Source: Chrysophaeum taylorii (lineage: Eukaryota; Sar; Pelagophyceae; Pelagomonadales; Pelagomonadaceae). Taken from it: a stretch of 64,000 nt of DNA. Shown here piece by piece: positions 44,871 to 57,528 of the stretch. Numbering within the stretch: the stretch's first letter is position 1; the number at the start of each line of letters is the position of its first letter. The position numbers were made by a program, and so were the translations under genes. The stretch is from contig JAQMWT010000044.1 in NCBI GenBank assembly GCA_029834535.1, positions 186,001 through 250,000 on the forward strand. The letters run 5' to 3'. The notes below the pieces were generated by a model. The model saw only the letters and a list, made by a program, of their open reading frames with translations. It did not search any database and had not been told where the DNA came from.

Positions 44871-46544
44871 TTGAGCCTTACCCATTCATTTGTACTATGT
44901 GCGTCAGCTCTTCCAAACAGCAACCAAAGTACAAGTCCCTATAGAGTGAGTCCTCGAGGCCCTCGGACTTAAATTGGCGCGAAGCTCTCGACAGGCCTCG
45001 GGGAGCGACGCTGCGCGCCAAAACGTGCCGAATGAGGGTTTCGTCGCTCACAATAAACAGCCGTGTCAACCGATTTCCACCTCGCCATCGTTGCGTCTCT
45101 TGCTCGGGGACAAACCAAGGTGCTTGTACGACGGGACCTGCGGCCCGAAGATTTTGAGTTTTTTGCAAATGGATGGGTGACGTGACGAGGCCCTGGAGGG
45201 AGAGAGAAAGTTTTTTTTCTGATGCGCCAGATGTAATGCGTTTGCTCGACGAACATTGACTTGCTTCCCGTGCTATGTACGGCGAGCAAGCACGGGTACG
45301 GTCGTGCCGAGGAGACGGCGTCCGCACATCGTGCTGAGGCAGGCTTGCGATTCTCGGCCGCTCCATCTCGGCGAGAATTTTGTTGGACTTTATCGTCAGC
45401 CTCGCGCTTAAAAAAATAAAGTCTGCGCCTCTCAACTCGATTCGAATAATCATCGGATCTCGCTTGGGTGGTCGGGATCGTCGAGGGCGTTAAAGCGATC
45501 GAGCAAATACACCGACCACCCACGAAGGAAACGCAGCCGCCGCTGAAGATCGATCAAACCCGGCTGGGCTGCGATGACGATGCAGAGCTGGACCCCGAAA
45601 CTTTGTTTCGCTGAAAGGAAAAAAAAAACAAACAAACAAACACCTGGTGGCGGAGATGGATGATCAAGCGCAAAGAGCAAAGCGTGCCGGAGCCCAGGTG
45701 CAAGGCCTGGAACTGGGCCGCGCTCGTGGCTTGGCTCGAGAAGGTGGAAACGAGTGCAACGCTCTTCACACTGAGTGACTCGGCCGAGTCGGAGCAGGAG
45801 GGCGCAGAGTCAGAGGCTGCATCCGTCGACGCAGCGCGCGAGGCGGCAACTGAGGTGGCGTCCCCGAACCAGCGCAACCCGCCGCGTGCAGCTCGCTCGC
45901 TCGTCGCCGGCACCGACGACGATGAACTGGTCGAAGGATTCCTGCCGATCGCTGACGATGATCACGGGCATCGTCGTCCAGACACGAGACTCCTACCTTG
46001 TGCGGGACGCGACGCCATCTCGAGAAACACGGAGACCAACTCGTACTGGGAGCAGCTGGCCAAGGCCTGCAACTCGAACGATCCTGCGCGCTGGACGACA
46101 ACGCCGATCCTCGTGTTCCTGAGCTCGTCCGGAAGTTGAACCCGAGAGCGCACCTTCGCTGCGACCAAGCTCGAGGAGGAGGAGCATACCAAGCTGCGCT
46201 CCGGCCAGCGCATCTTTGCCAAGTTCCAGGCGTCCGGCCAAGTGTCGTCACGGGCCTGTAGACGAGGAGCGCCGAAAGGTCGGTCGGCAAAGAGTGACCA
46301 TCAAGCTTGTCGCCATGCGACGAGGAGACCGCGATGTGACTGACAACCAACTCGTCGATAACCTTCCGTCTTCGCCCCCCGGCCATACCCCGTCCCACTG
46401 CGAACGTTCCGGCTGCCAACCGGCCCGCCCGGGAGGCGAATAGGTCCCAACCTACGCCGGGAGGGCGGATGCCCTCGCAAGGCTCAGGATTCATGAGGCA
46501 CCGTCCTCCATCGCAACCATGTGGCGATCAGGGTAAGGGCATTC
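44871..46544 (+). other. 3' part of duplicated block, copy 1, with gene remnants; then a unique spacer
   Basis: This resumes the 3' flank interrupted by the copia element and is homologous to 54404-55765 up to about 46235. At 45467-45614 the plus strand encodes VVGIVEGVKAIEQIHRPP... ending DPETLFR. It resembles the end of a PPIL4-type cyclophilin domain and is followed by a stop. Further coding-like pieces (45656-46140, 45998-46261) change frame and are unrecognised. The last 300 bp are not shared with copy 2 and hold nothing I can name. Confidence 0.4.
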
Positions 46545-46647
46545 ACGTATATTCCTAGGAAAAGTACGTCTCAGAATTTGCCATTTCGAGTCGTGGAATA
46601 GTCGCGTCACTCGAGCGCGCGAACGCACAAGGCTGCGAATCTCACGC

Positions 46648-49435
46648 ATGACGTCGAATATGTCGAGTATGCCGCAGTGGTGGCGGCCCTGGAGCGACGA
46701 ACCTAGTTGGCAGGCTCAGGCAAGCGCGACGGCAACTGTCCTCGCGGACGAAACGTTCTTGACTTGGCTCGACGGCTCCGGCGCCGAAGCTGTCGACCTC
46801 TCTTACGGCCAAGTCTGGAGCCGCTCGGCGGGCATGGCCGAGTGGTTCTTCGGGGTCGGTCTCGCGGCGGGCGATCGCGCCATGCTCGTGTACGCGCCGG
46901 GGCCCGAGTTCTTCGTCGCCTTTGTGGCGTGTCTTCGCGCCGGCGTCTTGGCCGTGCCGAATTACCCCCCCGACCCCTCCAACCTGCGACGAGGCCTGGA
47001 GAAGCTGGACCTCGTTACCATGTCCTGCGGTGCCAGGGTTGGCCTCACCGACGACGTCGTGCACAAGTTGCGCGTGACGACGAGCGTGTTGCACTCGTGG
47101 CCCGACATCCGCTGGCACAATACGGACGGCCTCGGCGGCGACCACCGACGTGCATCCCGTCGGCTAACGAGCACGCGCACGCGCACGCCCGTTGTGTCCG
47201 GCCATTCTTTCGCCTCGAGCGAAGACGCGAGCAGACATATGTCGGAGGAAGCTATGTCGGAAAACGTGTCTTCGGCTTCTCAAAACTCGCTCGCATCGCG
47301 CGTCTTTGGCTCAATATTCAGCAGCGCTGGCTCCGACGTGGCGGATCCGGACATTTCACTTTCGGATGGCCATGACGATGACATCGCGTGCGTATCGCCC
47401 GTTCGCAACGACAAGTACGGCGACCAACATCATCAGAGCAGCTGCTACCTCGACCAAGCCGTGGGCGACTCCATTGCATTCTTGCAATTTACGTCTGGCT
47501 CCACGGGGTGCGTTTGTCACCCACCCACCCACCCACCCACAAAACCTCCTTCTTCCTCCGACTCTCTCCCGCAGGGACCCCAAGGGCGTCATGATTTCCC
47601 ACGGCAACATCTGGCACAATCTTAACGAAATTTTTTTGCCCGCGCAGCGCCGAGAACTCGACGTGCGCTTGGGCGAAGCCAAGAGCAACCGTTTGCACGA
47701 TCTCCAGGACCTCTCGGAAGGCATCGTTACTGTCAGCTGGCTTCCGCAGTTCCATGACCTGGGCTTGGTGGCTATGCTGCTCGGGCCGTGGTGCGCCGGC
47801 TACCACGTGGTGAGCTTCTCGCCGCTCTCGTTCCTCGCCGACCCGCTCATGTGGCTGCGCGCCATGTCCAAGTACCACGCGCAGTGGACCGCGGCACCGG
47901 ACTTTGCCTACCAGCTATGTACGAAGCGCGCCGCCCATGCCGACGTCAGCGACATCGACCTCGGTAGTGTGGTTTACTTGGTTGGCGGCGCGGGCCAGCG
48001 CTGCGTGCCATCGATCCTGCGCGAGTTCGCCGCGTTCTTCGCCATTCACTGCAACCTCCCTGACGACGGAGGCCGCGGCATTTTTGTGCCGAATTATGGC
48101 CTTGCAGAGCACGTGGCCCCGACTTGCGGCGAGGCCAACGGCATCGTCACGTCGCGGCGGCGGCCAGACCTGGCCTCGTGCGGCTCCGACTTCCAGATTG
48201 ACTTCCGCATCGTCGATTCGGAGACGCGGTGCGTCGTGCCCGACGGCGCGCCCGGCGAGCTGTGGTTGAGCTCGGGCTCGGTTGCCAAGGGCTACTGGGG
48301 CAAGCCCGAGCTCACCAGGGAGACTTTTCACGCCCGACTCGAGCCTGACGACGGCAAGGTATACCTCAGGACGGGCGACGAGGCCTTCCTCGAGGACGGC
48401 CACCTGTTCATTTGCGGCCGAATCAAAGACATGATCATCATCGGCGGCGAAAATTATTACAGCGACGACGTCGAAATTGCTGCGACGGAGGCTATGGTCG
48501 ACGCCGTGAGACCTGGATGCATCGCCGCCTTTTCGGCCACGGCCGACGACGACGAGGAGTTCTTGTGTATCGTGCTCGAAGTCCGCGATCACGCTGCCTC
48601 CGAGTGCGAGGCTCTCGCGTCGACGCTCACCAAGTGCGTTCGCAAAGCGGTTGGTCTGACACCGCGCCGCATCGTGTACATCAAGCAGAAGACCATCTTG
48701 AAAACGACGAGCGGGAAGCTGCGACGCCGGGCGATTCGAGAAGCGTTGTTGGGTGGCGAGCTTCGCGTTGTCTTTGATTCGAACCCAACTCTCGGCGGCA
48801 AGCAACAAACGCTATCCGCCGCCGGTTGCGAGCAAGACGATTCTCGAAAGAACTCGACGGATGACTTTTCGAAGTGGCTATGGCGCCTCGCCAGCTCCGC
48901 GAGCGATTTGGCGGGCTATCCGCTGGATTCGACATCACCACGTAAACAAACCGATGATCCGACATTGAAGTGGTCCGAGTCCTTGCTCGCGGAAGCGCAG
49001 GCTCGGGGACGTTCCTACGAGCTTTCGGACTTTCTTGGCGTCTGGGAAGTGCTCGACGACCACTACGCGATTCGAAAATTCGACGTCAAGGCCGAAAACG
49101 CGATCGACGACAGTCAGAGCCAGTGCCCCTAAGAATTTAGCCATAAAAAGCTTGATGAATCTCGCAGGTGAAAACTTGTACTGCCAGCACCATTTGGGCT
49201 GTGGGCGTTGCGCGCACGAAAGTGCTCTCGTCGCGAAGATCGTGGTGTCGAAAGACGACGTCGAGACCAGACCCGACGTTCGAGATGACGTAATCGCACG
49301 ACTGCCGCGAGAGATTTACGTGCTTGTCCTCCATCAGAACGGCGTCGTCAAGTTCGTCCCGTACGCCTCGAGCTCGCGTCTCCTCCTCGCGGCGCTCGAT
49401 AGCTGTGACAGCCTCGATGCCGAGATGAATCTTGC
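46648..49435 (+). CDS. Fatty-acyl-AMP ligase module, locus copy 2
   Basis: Exons are 46648-47507, 47575-49112 and 49168-49435, parallel to copy 1. The first intron (67 nt) carries a (CCCA)n run. Joined exons give TSGSTGDPKGVMISHGN. FAAL hallmarks are SWLPQFHDLGLV and SFSPLSFLADPLMWLRAMS. From about 48160 onward the sequence is almost identical to copy 1. Between about 47140 and 48160 it differs heavily (for example EFFLPAQRRELDVRLGEAKSN against VIFLPAQRRCFDLRLGEASSS). That interval covers the middle of the adenylation domain, where FAAL acyl pockets lie, so the copies may prefer different substrates. It is probably the N-terminal part of one protein with the next module. Confidence 0.82.
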
Positions 49436-49495
49436 GTAAAAAAAGCTTGCAGCGTCGCGAACGAAAAGACGTAACTTGAACGACATGACTTTTAG

Positions 49496-50377
49496 AACCC
49501 AGGCACGCCGAGAAATTCGGTTGCTTCTGCTTTGGCATCGTTGTCGGCGAAGGCCGAGATCGCAGAATGATTCGCTGCAATCGATGGGCGACGGACAACC
49601 GCTATTTCTGGTCCGCCGTCAACTCGACGACCGACTTTCGTGAACCGAATGAAATCGGTGAGCATCTGATCGAGCTTGGCCTCGCTGCGCATTCCGGCGT
49701 CGACGGCGCGACGCCTTCGGGCGCACTCCGCGACACCATTATCGCGCTCGATGGCGAAGGCTCTTCTGGCGGCGGCGAGGAAGCCGTTGTTTCGCGAGCA
49801 GCGAGAGCGGTCAAGAACCAGCCACCAGGTATCGATAACGACCAATTGTTGTTCGCGTGGCAATCTTCCGAAACCTCTACCGACGACGCGCCCTTCTCTC
49901 TCGGCGTGGCTCTCGTCGACCGCGTAGCAAAGCAGATCTTGGGGCTTTTCCCGCCAGGCACCTCTCTCAAAGACCATCCGGACGTGGCAATCATACTTCG
50001 GCAGCAGCTCGACGTTCCGGACGAGCTCATGCGACGTCTCGAGTACGACGAGTCCGTTGTCGACGTCGCAGATTTCGTCGAGGCGGTCAAGTCAAATCTC
50101 ATCAAGATGCCCGTTCTCCTGCAGGTCGCGCAAGAACTCGAGGTCCAAGAGCCCGGTGGTCTTCCCGTTTCAGACGAGCGCGCCGCGGCCGACCTGCGGA
50201 CTGCGGTTCTCTATTGTTTCGCTCTTCACACGCTCGCGATCTCGATGCTGCGGGCGTCTGCGTTGATGCCACAGAGTTCTGACTTCTTAGTCGATTTCTT
50301 GAAAGCCCAAGAAGCAGCCGTCATTCGCGCGAACGACGACGATGCTACGGATGATGCGTCGACTATGATTGCGTGCG

Positions 50378-50409
<32 letters not shown>

Positions 50410-53400
50410 CGGACTCCACGCGCGCAGGCTCATGAAAAACGAGGCGCTTCTGTCAGCTCTAAGAAACATGGCCGAGACGAGACGCGACCGGAGTCAACTC
50501 GCGACTGCGCGCGCAACCGGGGTGCTGCTCGCGGACAGTATCATGATGGAAGCCATCGAGGACGTTTCGAAAAAATTCGACCGCAATGCTCGCGCCGAGC
50601 CAGAGTCTCGCTCAATTATTGCGGTTGTACAAAGGAACACGAATTCGCACTATCGCAGGCGCTGGTTTCGAGCTCGCTTACTGGAGCTGCGTGCTTCGAC
50701 AATCAACTGCACGAGTTGAGATTTCCACGACCAAGCTGCTGCGTTCGGGTGTTACCGAGCTAGTTCGCCTCGAGATGTGCCCGGCTATGATGTCGGAATG
50801 GGTCCAAACTTATATCGTGTGGAATCTCTCATCCGGGTTCTCAGAACCATTCCTGCCTCGTGTCGCGACTCTTTTTGTACCGTGCTTGCTGTCGTTAACC
50901 AACGAAGATCCAGCTTTTTTCGCGTGGACGCGCCTCCTGACGTTAAACGTGCACGCCGCTTCGCTGGCTTGTCATCCCGAGCTTCGGCAGATGTCGGCGA
51001 CGACGTACGACTGGCGCGAGACCATGAATGCGTCGGGCGCGATGAGCGAACATCTTGCGTTTCAATTCAGAGTTTTCGCGTGCATTGTGAATGATTGTTG
51101 TTGTCGCGCCTGGACTTCGCTCGAAATAAAAATTCGACCCCCAGGTGCCAACTTTCGAGCGCAATTTCTGCCAAGATAAAGAGCCGCCGCCCTCAGAGCC
51201 AAGCTGGAAGCGATGCACAGATCGCAACACTGTTTGCCAAGACGCGGCAAGAGATCCTCGAGAGATACCAGACGTCGCAGAGTTCGACGTTGAACAATCT
51301 AAGCGGTGTTCTCGGCGAGGAATGGCTTAACAAGATTCGGTCGCGCGTGACGAAACGCGAGGACCAGCAGCAGCAGCAGCAGCAGCATGAATTATCCGAC
51401 GAAAAAAGCGGTATCACTGCAAAAGAAGACCTCGTCGTCGTCCAGAGATCAAACGCCGGCGACGACGACGAGTCCGCGGCGCCGCTGGTGTCGGGAGGCC
51501 TGCTGGAGACGAAAGTTCGCGAAGAACAGCTCGCGTACGTACAAACCACTCTCCTGCGCATTCTCGCATCGATGGCATCAGAGTCCGACATCGACGTACA
51601 GACAACGTCTGTGGCACAGTTTGGCCTGTCTTCTCAAGACGCGCTGATGGTGCAGACGCGGTTACAGCAGGACTTGTCTGTGGAAGTGCACTTCAACTTG
51701 CTTATGGATCCGAATCTTAAGATTGCTGAATTGGCCAACGAAATTCTTTGTATTGCGCGCGAGGAAAGCGAGCTGCCGCTCGCGCAGCTCGTGCCACTCC
51801 CCGATGATGGCATCGATCTCGGGTCGTCTCGTACGATGCTCCCGCAACGGGTTGTCGACGTGGCTCAGGTGCTCTTAACGGTCGTCGTCGTAGTCTTGGT
51901 GTCGATCGCGCTCATTCCATCGTATCACTTTGGGCGCTGGGCGCAGTGGCGTGCGAAGTCTATTGGTTCGAAGCGCATTCGAGTTCGACGCGACAACGCG
52001 CCGTGGTCGCATATCAAGGTTGCCGGGACAGATCGTGTTTATACTTATGGTCTCTTAGTTCCATTGGTTATCCCGCTCTTCATGATGTCGCTTACGGTGA
52101 TAACTATCGCGTCAAAATGGCTCGTGATCGGTCGCTACCGCGTTGGGACTACGCGCCGCGGGACGCGTTTTTTTCTGCGCTGGTGGTTCGTCGATCGCGT
52201 GCTAGACCAGTTCAACGCGTGGGTTGGCGTGTTCATAAACGATACGCTCTTCATTAACGTGTTCTACTTGCTGATGGGCGCGCACATCTCGATTCATGCG
52301 TCTGTTGAGAATCACCTGCTGCGAGAGGTCGACCTCGTCTCTATCGGGCCGTACGCGCGAGCGAGCGGCATCTGCTACGCGCGAATGTTCGAGCCCAGCG
52401 GCGGCATGCGTTTCGCGCGAGTCATCATCGAGCCGCATTCGAAGATCGAGTCAACTGCTATCGTCATGCCAGGCTGCAAGATCGAGCACGGCGCCGTGCT
52501 CGAGCACGGTGCCGCCACGATAGCTGGCCAGCTCCTCGCGAGCGAAAACGCGTATCGATCGAGCCCGGCGCAATTGGTCGGTGTCGCGCAAAAAAACAAA
52601 CCGGCTCTGCCGACCGGCTGGCTCGCCTTTGAGCTTTTGAAACTCGCGACGCTCGCGTGCTATCTCTTCGGTTCGTTGAAAGCCTCAAACGTATTGCTCG
52701 AATACGTTCTGCGACGGCTCGACTGGTACTCTTGGCGGTTTCGGTATCGCGAGCTCCTATATTTTGTCATGGGCTATTTTCTCGCGCTCTTCGTGTCGGC
52801 AGGCGTGGGTGTTGTGGTGTTCAAGTGGCTGCTGATCGGCCGGCTGCGTCCGGGGATGCGCAAGTCGACGGACTTGACGTGGCGCCTGCGGACGTGGTTC
52901 GTCGAGTGGATATGGTACCGCGTCTTGCTCTCGTTCGGAGCAATGCTGTGGCAAGAGAACGGTCTAATCAGCGTGGCGCTGATGAAGGCGTTGGGTATGC
53001 GCGCACACTATACGGCAAGCATGGCAACCCTCTCCTTTTTCTCGCCTGTCGAAGCCGACTTGATCGAGGCGAGCACCAATTTTTTTGTAGAACGTTGTTG
53101 TTGTTGTTGTTGTTGTTGTTGTCTTCTCGCGCGCGCGCGCAATAACACACTTCTCAGGTCGGCGAATTCGCAACTCTATCTGGCGGCGGCATGGCGATCT
53201 CGTGCGAAAGCGCGACGGGAGAGTACAAGGCAGTTAGGATCGAAGCGCGCGCACAAGTTGGCCTGCGCGCACGGCTCAACGCGGGCGCGGTCGTCGAGAA
53301 GGACGCGGGCGTTGGACACCAGACGGTGGTACCCGAGGATTTCGTCGTCAGAACCGGGACAACTTACTTCGCTAGCAGCGTATTTCATCGCAAGACGGAG

Positions 53401-54283
53401 GATCGCGAATACGAAACAACAAACCACTACTTGCTCGCACAATTGCAGCAATCAATCTTGCGCGGAATGATTTTGTTCTTGCTCGGCGTCGTCGCCCTCC
53501 TTCCCGCGTACGAAATCGCAGTGCGACTCTTGTACAGAAAGGCGAACTACTTTAAATCTGACTACTACAACAACGGCTTCCGCGTCAGCGCCACCGGACG
53601 CGTCCAACCGTGGCGACCCCCTGTCGCACGCACCTACGCGCTCCCGCTCGTCGGGCCCATCGCCCTCGTGGCCTACGCGTCGATGACGGTAGTGTTTCGC
53701 GCGTGGCAACGGCTGATACTTTGCGACTGGAAAGACGCGCGCAACTTCACGCCGTTCCAAAACTTCGCTTATATGGATTATCAAGAGACGTTTCTCGGCC
53801 TTTCCGGACAAATCATGCCGCTCCTCCGCGGAAGTCGGCTCGCGATCCTGTTCATGCGTTTTTTCGGGGCGAGAGTTGCGGGCACGGCCTTCATAAATAC
53901 GCCGCATTTCTTCGAACCGCCGTTGCTGACGATCGACGCCGACGCGGTCGTCGACGACCACTCCGTGAATATTGCACACGTAGCGACGAGGCAGCGTCGA
54001 AAACTCCTGCTTGTTGCTAACTTAGTTGCAGGTCTACGAGCACGGACGCCTCGTGTTCCGGGACAAAGTTGTCGGGAGAGGCGCTATTTTGCATCCGGGC
54101 ACAGTCACTTGGGCTGGCGATGTGGTCCCTGCCGATGTCATCTTGGGCCCCAGCGCGCAGCTCGACGGTCGCGACAACAACAACCTAGACTACCCGCCGC
54201 GCTCGTACCTCCAAGGCTGCCCGGCACGAGACTACACCAAGCTCTTCTCCCATATAAAGCTCCGTCTCGAAGAAGAAGATTGA
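49496..54283 (+). CDS. Carrier + membrane/beta-helix (Pls/PosA-like) module, locus copy 2
   Basis: This has the same architecture as 34790-39586 and is nearly identical at the DNA level. The carrier site FGLSSQDAL, paired membrane segments and three beta-helix segments are all present. The frame is open from the carrier through the second membrane region (51095-53086), and an intron at 53087-53157 leads to VGEFATLSGG. The last intron is 53980-54031. Relative to copy 1, an A run at about 50570 is one longer and shifts the frame of the helical region. The final acidic run is three Glu codons shorter. The indels lie in homopolymers, so either sequencing error or true inactivation is possible. 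Confidence 0.68.
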
Positions 54284-55765
54284 GTATTTGACTTACTTCT
54301 AGCAATATGGACGGGCAGGTTTATTGAGCCTTACCCGTAACACGTCACACGATGTATTAGATACATACTAAACTTTTAGCACTTTTTTTGGGAAAATACA
54401 AGTTCATTGAGCCTTACCCATTCACTTGTACTATGTGTGTCAGCTCTTCCAAACAGCAACAACCAAAGTACAAGGCCCTCGGACTTAAATCGGCGCGAAG
54501 CTCTCGACAGGCCTCGGGGAGCGACGCTGCGCGCCAAAACGTGCCGAATGAGGGTTTCGTCGCTCACAATAAACAGCCGTGTCAACCGATTTCGCCATCG
54601 TTGCGTCTCTTGCTCGCGGACAAACCAAGGTGCTTGTACGACAGGACCTGCGGCCCGAAGATTTTGAGTTTTTTGCAAATGGATGGGTGACGTGGCGAGG
54701 GAGAGAGAAAGTTTTTTTCTGATGCGCCAGATCTAATGCGTTTGCTCGACGAACGTTGACTTGCTTCCCGTGCTACGTACGGCGAGCAAGCACGGGTACG
54801 GTCGCGCCGAGGAGACGGCGTCCGCACATCGTGCTGAGGCAGGCTTGCGATTCTCGGCCGCTCCATCTCGGCGAGAATTTTGTTGGACTTTATCGTCAGC
54901 CTCGCGCTTAAAAAAAAAAGTCTGCGCCTCTCAATTCGATTCGAATAATCATCGGATCTCTCGATCTTGGGTGGTCGGGATCGTCGAGGGCGTTAAAGCG
55001 ATCGAGCAAATACACCGCCCACCCACGAAGGAAGCGCAGCCGCCGCTGAAGATCGATCAAACCCGGCTGGGCTGCGATGACGATGCAGAGCTGGACCCCG
55101 AAGCTTTGTTTCGCTGAAAGGAAAACAAACACGAACAAACAAACAAACAAACAAACAAACAAACACCCGGTGGCGGAGATGGATGATCAGGCGCAAAGAG
55201 CAAAGCGTGCCGGAGCCCAGGTGCAAGGCCTGGAACTGGGCCGCGCTCGTGGCTAGGCTCGAGAAGGTGGAAACGAGTGCAACGCTCTTCACACTGAGTG
55301 ACTCGGCCGAGTCGGAGCAGGAGGGCTCAGAGTCAGAGACTGCATCCCGTCGACGCAGCGCGCGAGGCGGCAACTGAGGTGGCGTCCCCGAACCGGCGCA
55401 ACCCGCCGCGTGCAGCTCGCTCGCTCGTCGCCGGCACCGACGAAGATGAACTGGTCGAAGGATTCCTGCCGATCGCTGACGATGATCGTCGTCTAGACGC
55501 GAGACCCCTACCTCGCGCGGGACGCGACGCCATCTCGAGAAACACGGAGACCAACTCGTACTGGGAGCAGCTGGCCAAGGCCTGCAACTCGAACGATCCT
55601 GCGCGCTGGACGACAACGCCCATCCTCGTGTTCCTGAGCTCGTCCGGAAGTTGAACCCGTACCTTCGACCAAGCTCGAGGAGGAGGAGCAGCATACCAAG
55701 CTGCGGTCCGGCTGCCAGCGCATCTTTGCCAAGTTCCAGGCGTCCGGCCAAGTGTCGACGACGGG
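54284..55765 (+). other. 3' flank of duplicated block, copy 2
   Basis: This matches 39587-39674 plus 44871-46235 but lacks the Helitron and copia element. At 54970-55117 it repeats the cyclophilin-like tail (VVGIVEGVKAIEQIHRPP, ending DPEALFR). An (AAAC)n run lies at 55130-55165. The other coding-like pieces share the same frame changes as copy 1, so the gene was probably degraded, or intron-rich, before duplication. Confidence 0.45.
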
Positions 55766-55792
55766 GACGAGGGTCTGATGTCGGATTAAGAA

Positions 55793-56409
55793 TATAGTCT
55801 TCTCCTCCGGTTTTAAAATCGTTCGTCGGTGAGGACGACGAGGGCAACGAGACGGTCTACTTTACGTATCGGCACAAAGTACGGCTTCTTCTACTCATGC
55901 TTGACTCTGATGCCAGCCTCAGAATGGCATGTCGAGGTCTACGACGTCTTCTGCTTTCGGTGAGGTCGGACCGGGGCTCGGGAAAGCGACGCGCGACAAG
56001 CGACGACGATACCGACGAGCTCGTAGATGCCCTCAAATTGCCCGTCCGCATCGTGAAGCTTGATGGAGATATCTTTGTCCAGACGACAAAGCGCCAGAAA
56101 GCGAAGGCCAGCTCTAACTTATTAGTCCTGATGGAAGAGTTTGACAAGATCCAGCCGAAGCTCTACGCGAGCCACTATAAGTTGCTCGATTACTATCGAT
56201 GCCGTCTGCAAGAAATTGACAAAGATATTCTGAAGCCACCAGAAAAGCATCCTCTACCACCCCCGCCCTCGTCCTCGCCCCCAGTCGCTCGGCGCTCTCC
56301 TCGCTCCACCGACGAAGAAGAGTTCATGGAAGACTATGCCGAAGCCCCGTATCTTGGCAAGCAGCACAACGCAGACGAGGAGATCCCCGACGAGACTATT
56401 GGTCTTTAA
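55793..56409 (+). CDS. Unrecognised ORF, C-terminal part (about 205 codons)
   Basis: The frame is open from after TAG at about 55792 to TAA at 56409, with the first ATG at 55897. Visible features are an acidic start (GEDDEGNETVYF), a helical middle (LLVLMEEFDKIQPKLY; YYRCRLQEIDKD), and a Pro/Ser-rich then acidic tail (LPPPPSSSPP; STDEEEFMEDY). Composition looks like real coding sequence. It starts exactly where homology of the duplicated block ends, so the 5' part may be missing. No family is recognised. Confidence 0.45.
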
Positions 56410-56518
56410 ACCCGCCGCACTGTTCCGCGCAGCCCAACGACACCCCCTTGCGCTCTTTGCATCCTCTGCACACCTCCGCTCCCTCGATGGAGAATCTTTT
56501 CGTCATACTTTACTTTGC

Positions 56519-57528
56519 TTAACGGCGCCGCCTACGGCGCCGCCGAAGCCCCTCCTCGCGGAGGAGCGCCTCGAGAGTCATAGTGCGCCGGGTAGGATCG
56601 GGCCTCTCGTCGGCAACCCCCACGACAGTAGTCACGTCGACACGCGGTATCGAGATTCTCGATTGGCACACCATCGCGATCGACGTCAGGTGATTTCCAG
56701 CGGCGGCCGGGCTGCACCTCAAGTCTCTCCTCGCCCTCCTTTCGCAACTCTACTTCGAGCTCGAGGTTTGTTTTTGTCGATGCAGAAGTCGTGGAGGCGC
56801 ACGCAACAGCCAACAACGGCTCCGCGCTTGTTGAAATCCATATCGAGGGCTCGCCAGAGGATGCCCCAGGAGGCGCACTCGATATTGATGCGCACCGAGC
56901 TGTGCTCCAAGTTGAAGTCGTCGTCGTTGCCCGGCGTGATCATGCCGCGGGTGTTGGCAAAGGCGCAATCAATCACCTATGAGAAAAAAAACGGGCAGGC
57001 AGATGCCCACTTCTCACCCGCTGACCGAGCAACGTACTAGCCCATGCAAGACTGTCTTGAGTCGTCGTCGTCGGAGTAGCCGATATGTCAAACCAGCGGA
57101 AGCGCCGCTCCGAGTCGCAGACGGCCACGAGCAAGAGTTTGAACTTTTCCTTGAGAACGCAGTAGTACTGCATGGGGTTGTGGACAGCACAGCCCGGGTT
57201 TTTCTGCAGCAAACGTCGATGGCACCCACCACGCCTCGAAGAAGGACAGCGCGGCGTGACTTGCGAGCCCAGCCCGCCTCCAGTTTCTCGAGTTCCGTCT
57301 CGTCGTCCAGCGGGGAACGCGTTGTTGATGGCGTCAACACATCTCCAAAAAATCGATCGATCGATCGATCGATCGATCGATCGATAAAACTCCGCCGGAG
57401 AACTCTCGCGTCTTCAGTATCTCCCTCCGCACCAACTCCTCGTTGTTGAAATGCTCGACCTCCATGCGATACGTCCGCCGAAATTTAATTTTCGTGGACC
57501 CTCCTCTGTCCGCGCGTGATGATGCCAC
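56519..57528 (-). mobile_element. Harbinger-like DDE transposase remnant
   Basis: Minus-strand pieces in order resemble PIF/Harbinger (DDE_Tnp_4) transposases. KFRRTYRMEVEHF lies near 57480. A central NPMQYYCVLKEKFKLLLVAVCDSERRF...SLAWASTLL lies at about 57010-57180. A C-terminal RINIECASWGILWRAL...RLHDFCIDKNKP lies at about 56760-56890. The frame changes several times, and an ATCG microsatellite interrupts the N-terminal part. No terminal repeats are identified. It is a dead DNA transposon fragment. Confidence 0.65.
57347..57386. repeat. (ATCG)n microsatellite
   Basis: About nine tandem ATCG units inside the Harbinger remnant. Confidence 0.9.

Noticed and set aside
51095-53470. A single 791-codon ORF in synthetase copy 2
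   Set aside because: Its last ~125 codons read through the TTG-repeat intron in the wrong frame (poly-Cys, then basic); splicing at 53087-53157 restores the beta-helix frame.
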